Notes: generated from the letters alone by a model not told the origin. A stretch of DNA of 27,076 nucleotides from Pseudomonadota bacterium (GCA_023410975.1 JAEYPG010000736.1:1-27076); one strand, 5' to 3'; positions 1-7,644 are shown, numbered from the stretch's first letter. Numbers and translations: made by a program.

Positions 1-142
1 AGGCCAGCGACAGGTCGCGCTGGTTGGACAGCGGCTTGGTCGGGGCGATGGAGATCTTGCCGCGCGAGGGCGAGCGGTGGTACTCGCGGGCGGCATCGCG
101 CAGGGCCAGCTCGGCCGGGGACATGGAGGCTTCTTCGGACAT
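1..142 (-). CDS. maeB: NADP-dependent malic enzyme, N-terminal fragment (runs off the left edge)
   Basis: Only the first 47 codons are present; the gene continues beyond position 1. The N-terminus contains a KISIAPTKPLSNQRDLSLA stretch that matches the start of the large MaeB-type malic enzymes (malic domain followed by a phosphotransacetylase-like domain), which oxidatively decarboxylate malate to pyruvate. The ATG at 142 has an AGGAAG Shine-Dalgarno element about 8 nt upstream. An in-frame ATG six codons further in is a possible alternative start. The gene follows pgk on the same strand, but a strong terminator lies between them, so it probably has its own promoter in the 130 bp gap, where I could not pick out a convincing one. 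The family call rests on a short segment. Confidence 0.8.
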   Translation of the reverse strand, partial: MSEEASMSPAELALRDAAREYHRSPSRGKISIAPTKPLSNQRDLSLA

Positions 143-272
143 GGTTGTCTCTTCCTGGGGAGGTGTTGTCAGGTCGAAGTAAGGCGTCAGCAACGCCGAC
201 GGCTGCGCCGGCCGGGCGCACATGGCGTCCGTGCCGGATGGTCAGTGCGAAGGGGGAAGGAAGGTAGGAGCG

Positions 273-299
273 AAAACCCGGCGCCTCGTGGGCGCCGGG
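273..299 (-). terminator. Rho-independent terminator of pgk
   Basis: A perfect 9-bp GC-rich stem (CCCGGCGCC at 277-285 paired with 291-299) has a 5-nt loop. Read on the minus strand it is followed directly by TTTT (273-276). It lies 11 bp past the pgk stop codon and should separate pgk from the malic enzyme gene. Confidence 0.85.
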
Positions 300-310
300 C
301 TTGCTGGGGA

Positions 311-1504
311 TCAGCCCGCGGCGCGGCGCGAGAGGATTTCGAAGGCCGGCAGGGTCTTGCCCTCCAGCACTTCCAGGAATGCACCGCCGCCGGTGGAGAT
401 ATAGCCCACGTCGGTTTCGATGCCGTACTTGGCGATGGCAGCCAGCGTGTCGCCGCCGCCGGCGATGCTGAAGGCGTCGCTCTCGGCGATGGCGCGGGCA
501 ACGGCCTCGGTGCCCTTGGAGAAGGCAGCGAACTCGAACACGCCCACCGGGCCGTTCCAGACGATGGTGCCCGCCGCCTTGAGCTGCGCGGCGAGCTTCT
601 CGGCCGTCTTGGGCCCGATGTCCAGGATCAGGTCATCGGCTTCCACCTCGGTGGCGGCCTTGACGCTGGCCGGCGCGTCAGCGGCGAAGCGCTTGGCGGT
701 GACCACATCCACGGGAATGGGCACCTCGGCGCCGCGGGCCTTCATGGCTTCGATCACGGCCTTGGCTTCCTCCACCAGGTCCGGCTCGGCCAGGCTCAGG
801 CCGATGGGCAGACCGGCGGCCAGCATGAAGGTGTTGGCGATGCCGCCGCCCACGATCAGGCCGTCCACCTTCTCCGACAGCGCCTTCAGGATGGTGAGCT
901 TGGTGCTGACCTTGGAGCCGGCCACGATGGCCACCAGCGGGCGCTTGGGGTTGGCCAGCGCCTTGGAGATGGCGTCGATCTCGGCCGCCAGCAGCGGGCC
1001 GGCGCAGGCCACCGGCGCGAACTGCGCGATGCCGTAGGTGCTGGCCTCGGCGCGGTGCGCGGTGCCGAAGGCGTCGTGCACGAAGATGTCGCACAGGGCG
1101 GCCATCTTGCGGGCCAGCTCTTCCTTGTTCTTCTTCTCGCCCTTGTTGAGGCGGCAGTTCTCCAGCAGCACCACCTGGCCCGGCGCGACCTGCACGCCAT
1201 CCACCCAATCGCTCACCAGCGGCACCTCACGCCCCAGCAGCTCGCCCAGGCGCTGCGCCACGGGCGCCAGCGAGTCCTCGGGCTTGAACTCGCCTTCGGT
1301 GGGACGGCCTAGGTGCGAAGTCACCATCACCGCGGCGCCGGCTTCCAGTGCCATGCGGATGCACGGGATGGAGGCACGGATGCGCGTGTCCTCGGTGATG
1401 CGGCCGGAGTCGTCCTGCGGCACGTTGAGATCGGCCCGGATGAAGACGCGACGGCCAGCCACCTGGCCTTGGGCGACGAGATCGGAGAAGCGAAGAACGT
1501 TCAT
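311..1504 (-). CDS. pgk: Phosphoglycerate kinase
   Basis: This cytosolic enzyme of glycolysis and gluconeogenesis transfers phosphate between 1,3-bisphosphoglycerate and ADP. At 397 aa it is the usual bacterial monomer length. Family signatures visible are RADLNVP (23-29), SHLGRP (63-68), LLENCR (113-118), VHDAFGTAHR (142-151), GGGDT (349-353) and the STGGGA loop (370-375) in the nucleotide-binding C-terminal half. The ATG at 1504 gives the standard MNVLRF start, yet no clear Shine-Dalgarno sequence precedes it. A weak -10-like TAGAAT lies at 1550-1555 near the end of azlD, and a small hairpin (CGGGAA/TTCCCG, 1525-1539) would fall in the leader. The gene is 62 bp downstream of azlD, so read-through from there is also possible. 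It ends at a strong terminator. Confidence 0.98.
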   Translation of the reverse strand: MNVLRFSDLVAQGQVAGRRVFIRADLNVPQDDSGRITEDTRIRASIPCIRMALEAGAAVMVTSHLGRPTEGEFKPEDSLAPVAQRLGELLGREVPLVSDWVDGVQVAPGQVVLLENCRLNKGEKKNKEELARKMAALCDIFVHDAFGTAHRAEASTYGIAQFAPVACAGPLLAAEIDAISKALANPKRPLVAIVAGSKVSTKLTILKALSEKVDGLIVGGGIANTFMLAAGLPIGLSLAEPDLVEEAKAVIEAMKARGAEVPIPVDVVTAKRFAADAPASVKAATEVEADDLILDIGPKTAEKLAAQLKAAGTIVWNGPVGVFEFAAFSKGTEAVARAIAESDAFSIAGGGDTLAAIAKYGIETDVGYISTGGGAFLEVLEGKTLPAFEILSRRAAG

Positions 1505-1566
1505 GGAGAGCGAGCGCCGGAGAGCGGGAAATATTCCCGAAAGGCGACGATTCTAGGCCCGCATCG

Positions 1567-1896
1567 TCACCACCCCAGCCCGAGGCGCAGCACGAGCAGC
1601 ACGACGGTACCGCTGACGATGGTGCCCAGGATGCCCCGGCGCCACCAGAACCATGCACTACCGGCGGCCGCGGCGAAGAGCCGCGCGTCCTGCCAGGTGT
1701 GGACAAGCTCGCCGTGCGTCATCACGACCTCCGGCGCCACCACCGCCGCCAGCGCGGCCAGCGGCGCGTAGCGCAGGCCCTGCCTGATCCAGGCCGGCAG
1801 CGGCATCTCGCGCTGCGACAGGAAGAAGAAGCTGCGCGTGAGCACCGTGATCAGGCCCAGCCCGAGGATCGCAAGGACGGCTTCGGCACCGCTCAT
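1567..1896 (-). CDS. azlD: AzlD-family branched-chain amino-acid export subunit
   Basis: This is a 109-aa, strongly hydrophobic protein with about four predicted membrane segments. Features include the LITVLTRSFFF segment near the N-terminus, RYAPLAALAAVVAPEV in the middle and a terminal IVSGTVVLLVLRLGLGW. AzlD proteins pair with AzlC to form a two-component inner-membrane exporter for branched-chain amino acids (LIV-E family, like YgaZ/YgaH). The ATG at 1896 overlaps the azlC stop codon as ATGA, so the two are almost certainly translationally coupled. The substrate is inferred from family membership only. Confidence 0.9.
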   Translation of the reverse strand: MSGAEAVLAILGLGLITVLTRSFFFLSQREMPLPAWIRQGLRYAPLAALAAVVAPEVVMTHGELVHTWQDARLFAAAAGSAWFWWRRGILGTIVSGTVVLLVLRLGLGW

Positions 1897-2621
1897 GCCG
1901 ACCTCCGCTGCCGGGGCAGTTGCTCCATCAACAGCCCCATCGCCACCGCCGCGGCGATGGCCACCACGATGTTCAGGCGCAGCGGCAATGCGTAGGCTGC
2001 CACCGCCGCGCAGCCCGCCACAGCGGCGGCCGCCCACGTGGCCCGATCGGACAGCAGCGTGTTCATCAGTCCCAGCAGCGCCAGCGTGCCGGCAAAGCCC
2101 AGGCCCCAATGAGTAGGCACGCGCTCGCCCAGCAGGATGCCGGCGACGGAGGGGACCTGCCACGCGAGCCAGTTCAGCGATACGCCGCCCCAGAAGTAAG
2201 GCAGCTGCTCGGGTGACGGCCGCGGCTCGGGGAAGCGCTTCATGAACAGCACGTAGTTCAGGTCGGCCGTGAAGTAGCCCAGCCGCAGCCGCTGCGCCAA
2301 CGGCAGATGCGCGAAGTAAGGGCGCCACTGCGCGCTGAAGATGACGAAGCGCAGGTTCACGCACAGCGCCGTGGCCCACACCACCCACACCGGCGCACCC
2401 GCGGCGATGAGCGGCAGCGCGGCCAGCTGTGCACTGCCGGCGAAGACCACCATCGACATCAGCAGCGACAGTGGCACGCCCAGCGCCTTGACCATCGCTA
2501 CCCCGGTCACCAGCCCCCAGGCCGAGATGCCCGGCGCAATGGACATCATCTCGCGCGCCCCGGTGCGGAAAGCCGGATGGCGCCATGGCGGCAGCGTGCC
2601 GCCTTCGGAACCTCGATTCAT
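1893..2621 (-). CDS. azlC: AzlC-family branched-chain amino-acid permease
   Basis: This is the 242-aa large subunit of an AzlCD-type exporter. Hydrophobic segments alternate with family hallmarks near the N-terminus (REMMSIAPGISAWGLVTGVA), in the middle (NLRFVIFSAQWRPYF) and around YFTADLNYVLFMKRF. A longer reading frame begins at 2735, but that extension is a proline/arginine-rich run inside the preceding lipoprotein gene. The ATG at 2621 gives the usual family N-terminus and is preferred, although no good Shine-Dalgarno precedes it. A gap of only 31 bp separates it from the lipoprotein gene, so co-transcription is likely. Transport of valine, leucine and isoleucine is inferred from the family. 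Confidence 0.92.
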   Translation of the reverse strand: MNRGSEGGTLPPWRHPAFRTGAREMMSIAPGISAWGLVTGVAMVKALGVPLSLLMSMVVFAGSAQLAALPLIAAGAPVWVVWATALCVNLRFVIFSAQWRPYFAHLPLAQRLRLGYFTADLNYVLFMKRFPEPRPSPEQLPYFWGGVSLNWLAWQVPSVAGILLGERVPTHWGLGFAGTLALLGLMNTLLSDRATWAAAAVAGCAAVAAYALPLRLNIVVAIAAAVAMGLLMEQLPRQRRSA

Positions 2622-2652
2622 TGCCGGGATTGTGCCCGGGCGCCGGCGGCGT

Positions 2653-3102
2653 TCAGCTCTTGCGCGCCTTGGTGCCAGGGCGGGACTGTTCGGCGACGTC
2701 AGCCGAGGAAGCGGCGGCGGAGGCGGCGGACGCACCGGGGGGCGCCGCCGAGAGCTGCGGCGAGACCGCCTGGAGGCTGTTCTCGCGCATGTAGTCGTTC
2801 ATCTCGCGCCAGCCGGCGAAGATGGCGGCCTTGTCAGCCTTGCGGTTGAGCGTGAAGCAGTCCTCGATGGCCCGCCCGGCATGGCGGCAGGCGCCGCCGA
2901 TGGCCTTGCTCTCGGCCTCGCGCCGCGTCGCGACGGTGTTCGCGGACTCGTAGCCCAACTGCTCACAGCCCGCGAGCGCGAGAACGACAAGCAACAGGGA
3001 CAGGCGCGAAGTCAAAGCCGTAACGGGTAGAGGAAGGAGACTCTTTCTTATCGACGCGCGGCGACCAAACTTGACCCGCCCGTGCGTGCGCATTGCACGC
3101 AT
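2653..3102 (-). CDS. Small conserved lipoprotein of unknown function
   Basis: I do not recognise a named family. The reading frame encodes up to 149 aa. A hydrophobic stretch (LSLLLVVLALAGC) ends in a clear lipobox, LALAGC, so a signal peptidase II site and lipid-anchored cysteine are expected. The mature part starts CEQLGYESANTV and contains two further cysteines (GACRHAG and EDCF) that could form a disulfide, followed by an Ala/Ser/Pro-rich low-complexity tail. The start is uncertain: ATGs at 3102 and 3093 give a long basic n-region, while an in-frame TTG just before TSRLSLLL would give a more typical short signal peptide but lacks a good ribosome binding site. It lies 16 bp downstream of htpX and 31 bp upstream of azlC, so it probably shares the htpX transcript. 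Confidence 0.75.
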   Translation of the reverse strand: MRAMRTHGRVKFGRRASIRKSLLPLPVTALTSRLSLLLVVLALAGCEQLGYESANTVATRREAESKAIGGACRHAGRAIEDCFTLNRKADKAAIFAGWREMNDYMRENSLQAVSPQLSAAPPGASAASAAASSADVAEQSRPGTKARKS

Positions 3103-3118
3103 GGCGGATGTTTCCAGT

Positions 3119-3961
3119 TCAGCGCACCATGGCCAGCAGCCGCGCCACGCGCTCCTCGGTGGAAGGGTGGGTGCTGAAGAGGCCTTGCAGGCCGCCGCCT
3201 GACAGCGGGTTCATGATCATCATTTGCGCCGTCTCCGGATGGCGCTGGGCCGCGGCCAGCGGGATGCCGGTGGCATAGGCGTGGATCTTCTCCAGCGCGC
3301 TGGCCAGCGCGCGCGGGTCACCGCTGATCTCGGCACCGCCGCGGTCGGCCTCGAATTCGCGCGCACGGCTGATGGCCATCTGGATCAGGCTTGCCGCCAG
3401 CGGCGCCAGCAGCGCCACCAACAGGCCCACCAGTGGATTGGTGGGGCGGCCCTCATCGTCGCGGCCGCTGAAGAACATTGCGAAGTTGGCCAGCATCGAC
3501 ACCGCGCCAGCCATGGTGGCGCTGATGGTGCTGATGAGGATGTCGCGGTGCTTCACGTGCGCCAACTCATGTGCCATGACACCGCGCAGCTCGCGGTGGT
3601 TGAGCACACGCAGGATGCCGGTGGTGGCGGCCACGGCGGCGTTGTCCGGGTTGCGGCCGGTGGCAAAGGCGTTGGGCGAATCCTCGTCAATGAGGTACAC
3701 GCGCGGCATCGGCAGCCCGGCGCGCTGTGCCAGCTCCTGCACCATGCCGTAGAAGTACGGCTCGGACTGCGCATCGACCTCGCGCGCGCTGTACATCTTC
3801 AACACCAGCTTGTCGCTGAACCAGTAGCTGAAGAAGTTCATGCCCAGCGCCACCAGCAGGGCCAGCGTCATCCCGGCGCGGCCGCCGATGAAATGGCCGA
3901 TGGCCATGAACAGCGCGGTGATGGCGGCCATCAGGATGGCCGTCTTCATCAGGTTGAACAT
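3119..3961 (-). CDS. htpX: HtpX, heat-shock zinc metalloprotease of the inner membrane
   Basis: HtpX is an M48-family integral-membrane endoprotease that degrades misfolded membrane proteins alongside FtsH. The 280-aa product has two N-terminal membrane segments (about 6-24 and 28-48), the zinc-binding HELAH motif at 131-135 and a downstream EFEADR segment (202-207) supplying the third ligand. Two more hydrophobic segments (about 145-165 and 175-195) lie between the motifs. The frame is open to 4216, but the ATG at 3961 gives the canonical MFNLMKTA start and normal length. A candidate heat-shock promoter lies upstream (4000-4028). A gap of 115 bp follows fmt, so the gene may be both read through from def-fmt and independently induced. 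Confidence 0.97.
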   Translation of the reverse strand: MFNLMKTAILMAAITALFMAIGHFIGGRAGMTLALLVALGMNFFSYWFSDKLVLKMYSAREVDAQSEPYFYGMVQELAQRAGLPMPRVYLIDEDSPNAFATGRNPDNAAVAATTGILRVLNHRELRGVMAHELAHVKHRDILISTISATMAGAVSMLANFAMFFSGRDDEGRPTNPLVGLLVALLAPLAASLIQMAISRAREFEADRGGAEISGDPRALASALEKIHAYATGIPLAAAQRHPETAQMMIMNPLSGGGLQGLFSTHPSTEERVARLLAMVR

Positions 3962-3999
3962 TGTTTCGGTTCCCCGGTGGGTTGCTCTCTCTGAGCCGA

Positions 4000-4028
4000 T
4001 AGATGCGGGCCACGGCCGCAAGTTCAAT
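4000..4028 (-). promoter_or_regulatory. Candidate sigma-32 (RpoH) promoter for htpX
   Basis: On the minus strand, ATTGAAC (4022-4028) is followed after 13 nt by CCGCATCTA (4000-4008). The RpoH consensus is CTTGAAA, 12-15 nt, CCCCATnTA. The -35 matches 5 of 7 including the TTGAA core, and the -10 matches 8 of 9. Transcription would start about 30 nt before the htpX ATG. This fits the known heat-shock control of htpX in other proteobacteria, but it is a visual match only. Confidence 0.5.
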
Positions 4029-4076
4029 CGGCCTGCGCCGGGAAGCGCGCAGCCGGCCGCGCGGACCCGCGGCGGT

Positions 4077-5075
4077 TCAGTCCGCCAGACTGCGGCCCGC
4101 GCCCAGCGCGTGCTGCTGCTGAAAAACACGCACCGGCACCCGCTTGCCGCCTGGGCGCTGCAGCTCCAGCAGCGACAGGGCACCCTCCCCACAAGCCACG
4201 ACCAGCTCCTGCGCATCGGCGTGCAGCACCATGCCGGGCGGCCCCGAGAGCTCTGGCCGCAGCGCCGCGCGCCAGAGCTTCACGGCTTGCCCTTCAAGGT
4301 TGAAGCTCATGCCCGGGAAAGGATCGAAGGCGCGCACGCGGCGCTCGATCAGCGCGGCGGGCTGGCTCCAGTCGATGGCGCCTTCGGCCTTCTCGATCTT
4401 GTGCGCATAGCACACGCCCTCGGCCGGCTGCGGCACGCGCGGCAGGCGGTCAAGCTCGCGCAGGGCGTGCACGATGGACGAGGCGCCCAGCGCCGCCAGG
4501 CGGTCGTGCAGCGTCGCGGAGCTTTCATCCGGCGCCAGGTCCAGGGCATGCACCAGCAGCATGTCGCCGGTGTCCAGGCCCTCGTCCATCTGCATGATGG
4601 TGATACCGCTTTGCGCATCGCCCGACTCCACCGCGCGCTGGATGGGCGCAGCGCCGCGCCAGCGCGGCAGCAGCGAGCCGTGGATGTTGAGGCAGCCGCG
4701 CGGCGGCGACTCCAGCACCCAGCGCGGCAGGATCAGGCCGTAAGCCGCGACCACCATCACGTCGGCACGGGCCGCCTGCAGGGTTTCGCGCGCCGCGGCG
4801 GCGTCCTCGGGATATTTGCCGTCCAGGCGCAGGCTGCGCGGTTGCGCCACCGGGATGCCCTGCTCCAGCGCCAGCTGCTTTACCGCCGACGGTTGCAGCT
4901 TCATGCCGCGACCGGCGGGGCGGTCAGGCTGCGTGAGCACTAGCGGCACGTTGAAACCGGCGTCCAGGATCGCCCTCAACGCCACGCGGGCGAATTCCGG
5001 CGTGCCGGCGTAGGCCACGCGCAACGGCGCGGCAACGGTGCCCTGAGCCGCCGCCCCAGGTATGGCGCCGCTCAT
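4077..5075 (-). CDS. fmt: Methionyl-tRNA formyltransferase
   Basis: Fmt formylates Met-tRNA(fMet) with 10-formyl-tetrahydrofolate to make the bacterial initiator. The product is 332 aa. Visible motifs are RVAYAGTPEFA (19-29), QPDRPAGRG (49-57), the catalytic NIHGSLLPRWRGAAP region (Asn130, His132) and DEGLDTGDM (164-172, catalytic Asp168). A C-terminal oligonucleotide-binding-like domain follows. The start at 5075 overlaps the def stop as ATGA, indicating translational coupling. This choice gives about 16 residues ahead of the usual N-terminus (SGAIPGAAAQGTVAA), with no internal ATG, GTG or TTG that would remove them. Its substrate tRNA gene is also in this window. Confidence 0.97.
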   Translation of the reverse strand: MSGAIPGAAAQGTVAAPLRVAYAGTPEFARVALRAILDAGFNVPLVLTQPDRPAGRGMKLQPSAVKQLALEQGIPVAQPRSLRLDGKYPEDAAAARETLQAARADVMVVAAYGLILPRWVLESPPRGCLNIHGSLLPRWRGAAPIQRAVESGDAQSGITIMQMDEGLDTGDMLLVHALDLAPDESSATLHDRLAALGASSIVHALRELDRLPRVPQPAEGVCYAHKIEKAEGAIDWSQPAALIERRVRAFDPFPGMSFNLEGQAVKLWRAALRPELSGPPGMVLHADAQELVVACGEGALSLLELQRPGGKRVPVRVFQQQHALGAGRSLAD

Positions 5076-5587
5076 GCGCGCTGCAGCTCGTCGCGGTTTT
5101 TCTTGAGCAGCTTGGTCTTGATGCGCTCGCGTTTGAGCGGGCTCAAGTACTCGACGAAAACCTTGCCCAGCAGGTGGTCCAGCTCGTGCTGCACGCACAC
5201 GGCGGTCAGGCCCTCGGCCTCGAACTCCTGCACGTTGCCGTCGCGGTCCAGCGCACGCACCTTGACGCGGGCATGCCGCTGCACCTTGTCGTAGATGGCC
5301 GGCACCGAAAGGCAGCCCTCATCGCCCACCATCATCTCCTCGCTGCGCTCGATGATCTCGGGGTTGATGAGTACCACCGGTTGGTCTCGCGTCTCGGAGG
5401 TGTCCATCACCACTACACGCTCATGCACGTTGACCTGCGTGGCGGCCAGACCGACGCCATCGGCGGCGTACATGGTGTCCAGCATGTCGGCGGCAAGGCG
5501 GCGGATGCGCTCGTCCACCGCCTTCACCGGGGCGGCGACGGTGTGCAAGCGGGGATCGGGATAACGCAGGATGGAAAGCTGGGCCAT
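5072..5587 (-). CDS. def: Peptide deformylase
   Basis: This Fe(II)/Zn(II) hydrolase removes the formyl group from nascent polypeptides at the tunnel exit. It is 171 aa, the normal type I length. All three family motifs are present: GVGLAATQ (44-51), EGCLS (90-94, Cys92 as metal ligand) and QHELDHL (133-139, His134 and His138 as metal ligands, Glu135 catalytic). It is the first gene of the def-fmt pair and diverges from dprA across about 220 bp. The Shine-Dalgarno is weak (a G-run 8-10 nt upstream), and I found no clear promoter for it in the divergent gap. Confidence 0.98.
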   Translation of the reverse strand: MAQLSILRYPDPRLHTVAAPVKAVDERIRRLAADMLDTMYAADGVGLAATQVNVHERVVVMDTSETRDQPVVLINPEIIERSEEMMVGDEGCLSVPAIYDKVQRHARVKVRALDRDGNVQEFEAEGLTAVCVQHELDHLLGKVFVEYLSPLKRERIKTKLLKKNRDELQRA

Positions 5588-5810
5588 GGCGCAAGGCCCC
5601 CGGCGTCGCGGCGCTCATTGGCGGGAGCTGCGCGCAAAGGCTGCACAGCGATCGGGCCACGGCCTGCGGCGCGCCTGGGGGCAGAATCAGGTGATACCGG
5701 GCCTGCATTTTCGCCCATCGGTCAGGCCGTCACCGGCGTGTGCCCATGAACCGCAGCGCCGTGGCGCCCCAACGCCGTGCAGGTGCTGCACCGACCAGGA
5801 GCCTTGCACC

Positions 5811-7010
5811 ATGGCCCTTTCATCCCCGGAGCAGGCTTTTACGGAGCTGCCGCCGGCCACCGACCACCTTTTTCCACGTGCGGGCGAGGACGAGCTGCGG
5901 GCTTGGCTGCGCCTGGTACTGAGCGTCGGCCGGGTAACGGCACGGCGGCTGCTGTCGGCGCTGGGCACACCACAGCAAGTGTTCGACAGCCCGGGCGAGA
6001 CGCTGCGGGAACTGGTGACGCCACCCCAGGCCCAAGCGCTGTCAGCGCCACCTGCGGAACTCGAACGCTGCCTGGCACAGACGCTGAACTGGCTGGACGG
6101 CGGCGTGGACCGGCATGTGGTGACGCTGGGTGACCCGTTGTACCCGGCTGTGCTTCTCGATACCGCCGACCCGCCGCTGCTGCTGCACCTGCGCGGCCGC
6201 CACGAGTTGCTCACCCGCCCAAGTCTGGCCGTCGTCGGCAGCCGCAACCCCAGCGCGCAGGGCGCGGACAACGCTGCCGCTTTCGCCCGCTTCTTCAGCG
6301 AGGCTGGCTGGACCATCGTTTCGGGCCTGGCGCTGGGTATCGACGGTGCTGCACACGAAGGTGCTCTGGCAGGCCCGGGCAGCACCATGGCAGTGCTTGG
6401 CACGGGTATCGACCGCCTCTACCCGGCCCGCCACCACTCCCTGGCAATACGCATTGCTGCCCAGGGACTCCTGATCAGCGAGTTCCCCATGGGCACACCG
6501 CCACTGCGGGAGAACTTCCCGCAGCGCAACCGGCTCATCGCCGGGCTGACGCGGGGCACGCTGGTGGTGGAGGCGGCGCTGCAGTCCGGCTCGCTGATCA
6601 CGGCGCGGCTGGCGGCGGAAAATGGCCGGGAGGTGTTTGCCATTCCGGGCTCGATCCATGCACCGCAGTCGCGCGGCTGCCATGCGCTCATCAAGCAGGG
6701 GGCCAAGCTGGTGGAAAGTGCCCAGGACATCCTGGAGGAGCTGCAGATGGTGCAGAAGAACGACTGTCAACCTGCGGGTCCCGGCCATGCGGCGTCGCCG
6801 CCTCCGTCCACCACGCCGCCGCCAGCGGACGACGGCCCGCCCGACACGGTACTGGCGGCGCTGGGACATGACGCCGCAACGCTGGACATGCTGATCGACC
6901 GCACCGGCTGGCCCGCGCACGCGCTGGCGGCGCGGCTGCTGGAATTGGAACTGGAGGGTCGGCTGCAACGCCTGCCCGGCGGGCTGTACCAGCGCCGCGG
7001 TTTGGCCTGA
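5811..7010 (+). CDS. dprA: DNA-processing protein DprA (Smf)
   Basis: DprA binds single-stranded DNA entering during natural transformation and loads RecA; it is widely conserved even in bacteria not known to be competent. The 399-aa product has an N-terminal helical SAM-like region (about 25-95) and a Rossmann-like core with VVGSRNPS (141-148), SGLALGIDGAAHEGAL (171-186), VLGTGIDRLYP (195-205), ISEFPMGTPP (222-231) and FPQRNRLIAGL (236-246). A Pro/Ala linker (about 320-345) leads to a C-terminal winged-helix domain (about 346-395). The ATG at 5811 is preceded by AGGAG 9 nt upstream; the frame is open further upstream, but those residues look non-coding. The stop codon lies in the loop of an 11-bp inverted repeat. 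Confidence 0.96.
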   Translation: MALSSPEQAFTELPPATDHLFPRAGEDELRAWLRLVLSVGRVTARRLLSALGTPQQVFDSPGETLRELVTPPQAQALSAPPAELERCLAQTLNWLDGGVDRHVVTLGDPLYPAVLLDTADPPLLLHLRGRHELLTRPSLAVVGSRNPSAQGADNAAAFARFFSEAGWTIVSGLALGIDGAAHEGALAGPGSTMAVLGTGIDRLYPARHHSLAIRIAAQGLLISEFPMGTPPLRENFPQRNRLIAGLTRGTLVVEAALQSGSLITARLAAENGREVFAIPGSIHAPQSRGCHALIKQGAKLVESAQDILEELQMVQKNDCQPAGPGHAASPPPSTTPPPADDGPPDTVLAALGHDAATLDMLIDRTGWPAHALAARLLELELEGRLQRLPGGLYQRRGLA

Positions 7011-7025
7011 ACACACCGCGGCGCT
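6991..7025. repeat. 11-bp perfect inverted repeat spanning the dprA stop codon
   Basis: AGCGCCGCGGT (6991-7001) and its exact complement (7015-7025) flank a 13-nt loop containing the dprA TGA. There is no T-tract on either side, so it is not a classical intrinsic terminator. It lies about 50 bp upstream of the smg -10-like element. Confidence 0.85.
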
Positions 7026-7073
7026 GTCCACACGGGCATCCTTCCTGCAAGCCTGCGTTCAGATGCCCTGAGC

Positions 7074-7079
7074 TATAGT
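7074..7079 (+). promoter_or_regulatory. Candidate -10 element of smg
   Basis: TATAGT (5 of 6 matches to TATAAT) ends 7 nt before the smg ATG at 7087, so transcription from it would begin at or next to the start codon. The -35 region (around 7051-7057) is poor. Only a weak GAG could act as a Shine-Dalgarno, which fits leaderless translation but does not prove it. Confidence 0.35.
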
Positions 7080-7086
7080 GAGTCCC

Positions 7087-7539
7087 ATGTTCGACGTGCT
7101 CGTCTACCTGTACGAAAACTACTGGCGCCCCGACGCTTGTCCCGATCACGACCAGCTCACGCGCAAGCTTTCGGCTGTGGGTTTCGAGTCTGACGACATC
7201 GAGGAGGCGCTGAGCTGGCTGGACGGTCTGGCCGGCGTGGCCGAGTCCTGTACGCAGGCTCAGGCATCCACGAGCATGCGTGTGTACACCATCGCGGAGC
7301 GCGAATTGCTGGGCGATGCCTCCATCGGGTTCATCAGTTTCCTGGAAGGCGCCGGCGTGCTGCCACCTCTCATGCGCGAAATGGTGATCGACCGTGCCAG
7401 CGCCATCGGCCGCGTGCCGCTGGAGCTGGAAGACCTGAAGATCATCGTGCTGATGGTCTTCTGGAGCCTGGGCGAGGAGCCCGATGCGTTGATCCTCGAC
7501 GAGCTGTTCGTGGACGACGCGGAGCGCATCATCCACTGA
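7087..7539 (+). CDS. smg: Smg family protein (DUF494)
   Basis: This is a 150-aa member of the Smg/DUF494 family, whose molecular function is not established. The hallmark N-terminus MFDVLVYLYENYWRP is present, followed by a helical region with ESDDIEEALSWLDGL and a C-terminal EDLKIIVLMVFW segment. The protein is acidic with no membrane segment. The ATG at 7087 is preferred over an in-frame GTG at 7078 because it gives the family N-terminus. It lies 76 bp after dprA on the same strand; dprA-smg (smf-smg) adjacency is a common arrangement. It converges with secF at a shared terminator. Confidence 0.93.
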   Translation: MFDVLVYLYENYWRPDACPDHDQLTRKLSAVGFESDDIEEALSWLDGLAGVAESCTQAQASTSMRVYTIAERELLGDASIGFISFLEGAGVLPPLMREMVIDRASAIGRVPLELEDLKIIVLMVFWSLGEEPDALILDELFVDDAERIIH

Positions 7540-7593
7540 GCCATTCAACCAGCACGCCGGGCCAGCCACTCTCGCCGCCTGGATGCACCGACC

Positions 7594-7623
7594 AAAAAAC
7601 AAGGGCCGCTATCGCGGCCCTTG
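7594..7623 (-). terminator. Terminator of the yajC-secD-secF cluster, possibly bidirectional
   Basis: A 10-bp stem (CAAGGGCCGC at 7600-7609 paired with 7614-7623) has a TATC loop. On the minus strand it is followed at once by TTTTTT (7594-7599), a strong intrinsic terminator 20 bp past secF. On the plus strand the trailing bases are less U-rich, so termination of smg transcripts is possible but weaker. Confidence 0.85.
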
Positions 7624-7644
7624 TGCTTCATAGGGTCTGTGGCG

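Noticed and set aside
1567..2586. A 339-codon minus-strand frame covering azlD and much of azlC
   Set aside because: Only its last 109 codons are azlD. The upstream part is an out-of-frame reading of azlC, so it is not a fusion protein.
5588..5810. Promoters in the def-dprA divergent gap
   Set aside because: Both genes need promoters here, but no hexamer pair on either strand was convincing enough to place one.
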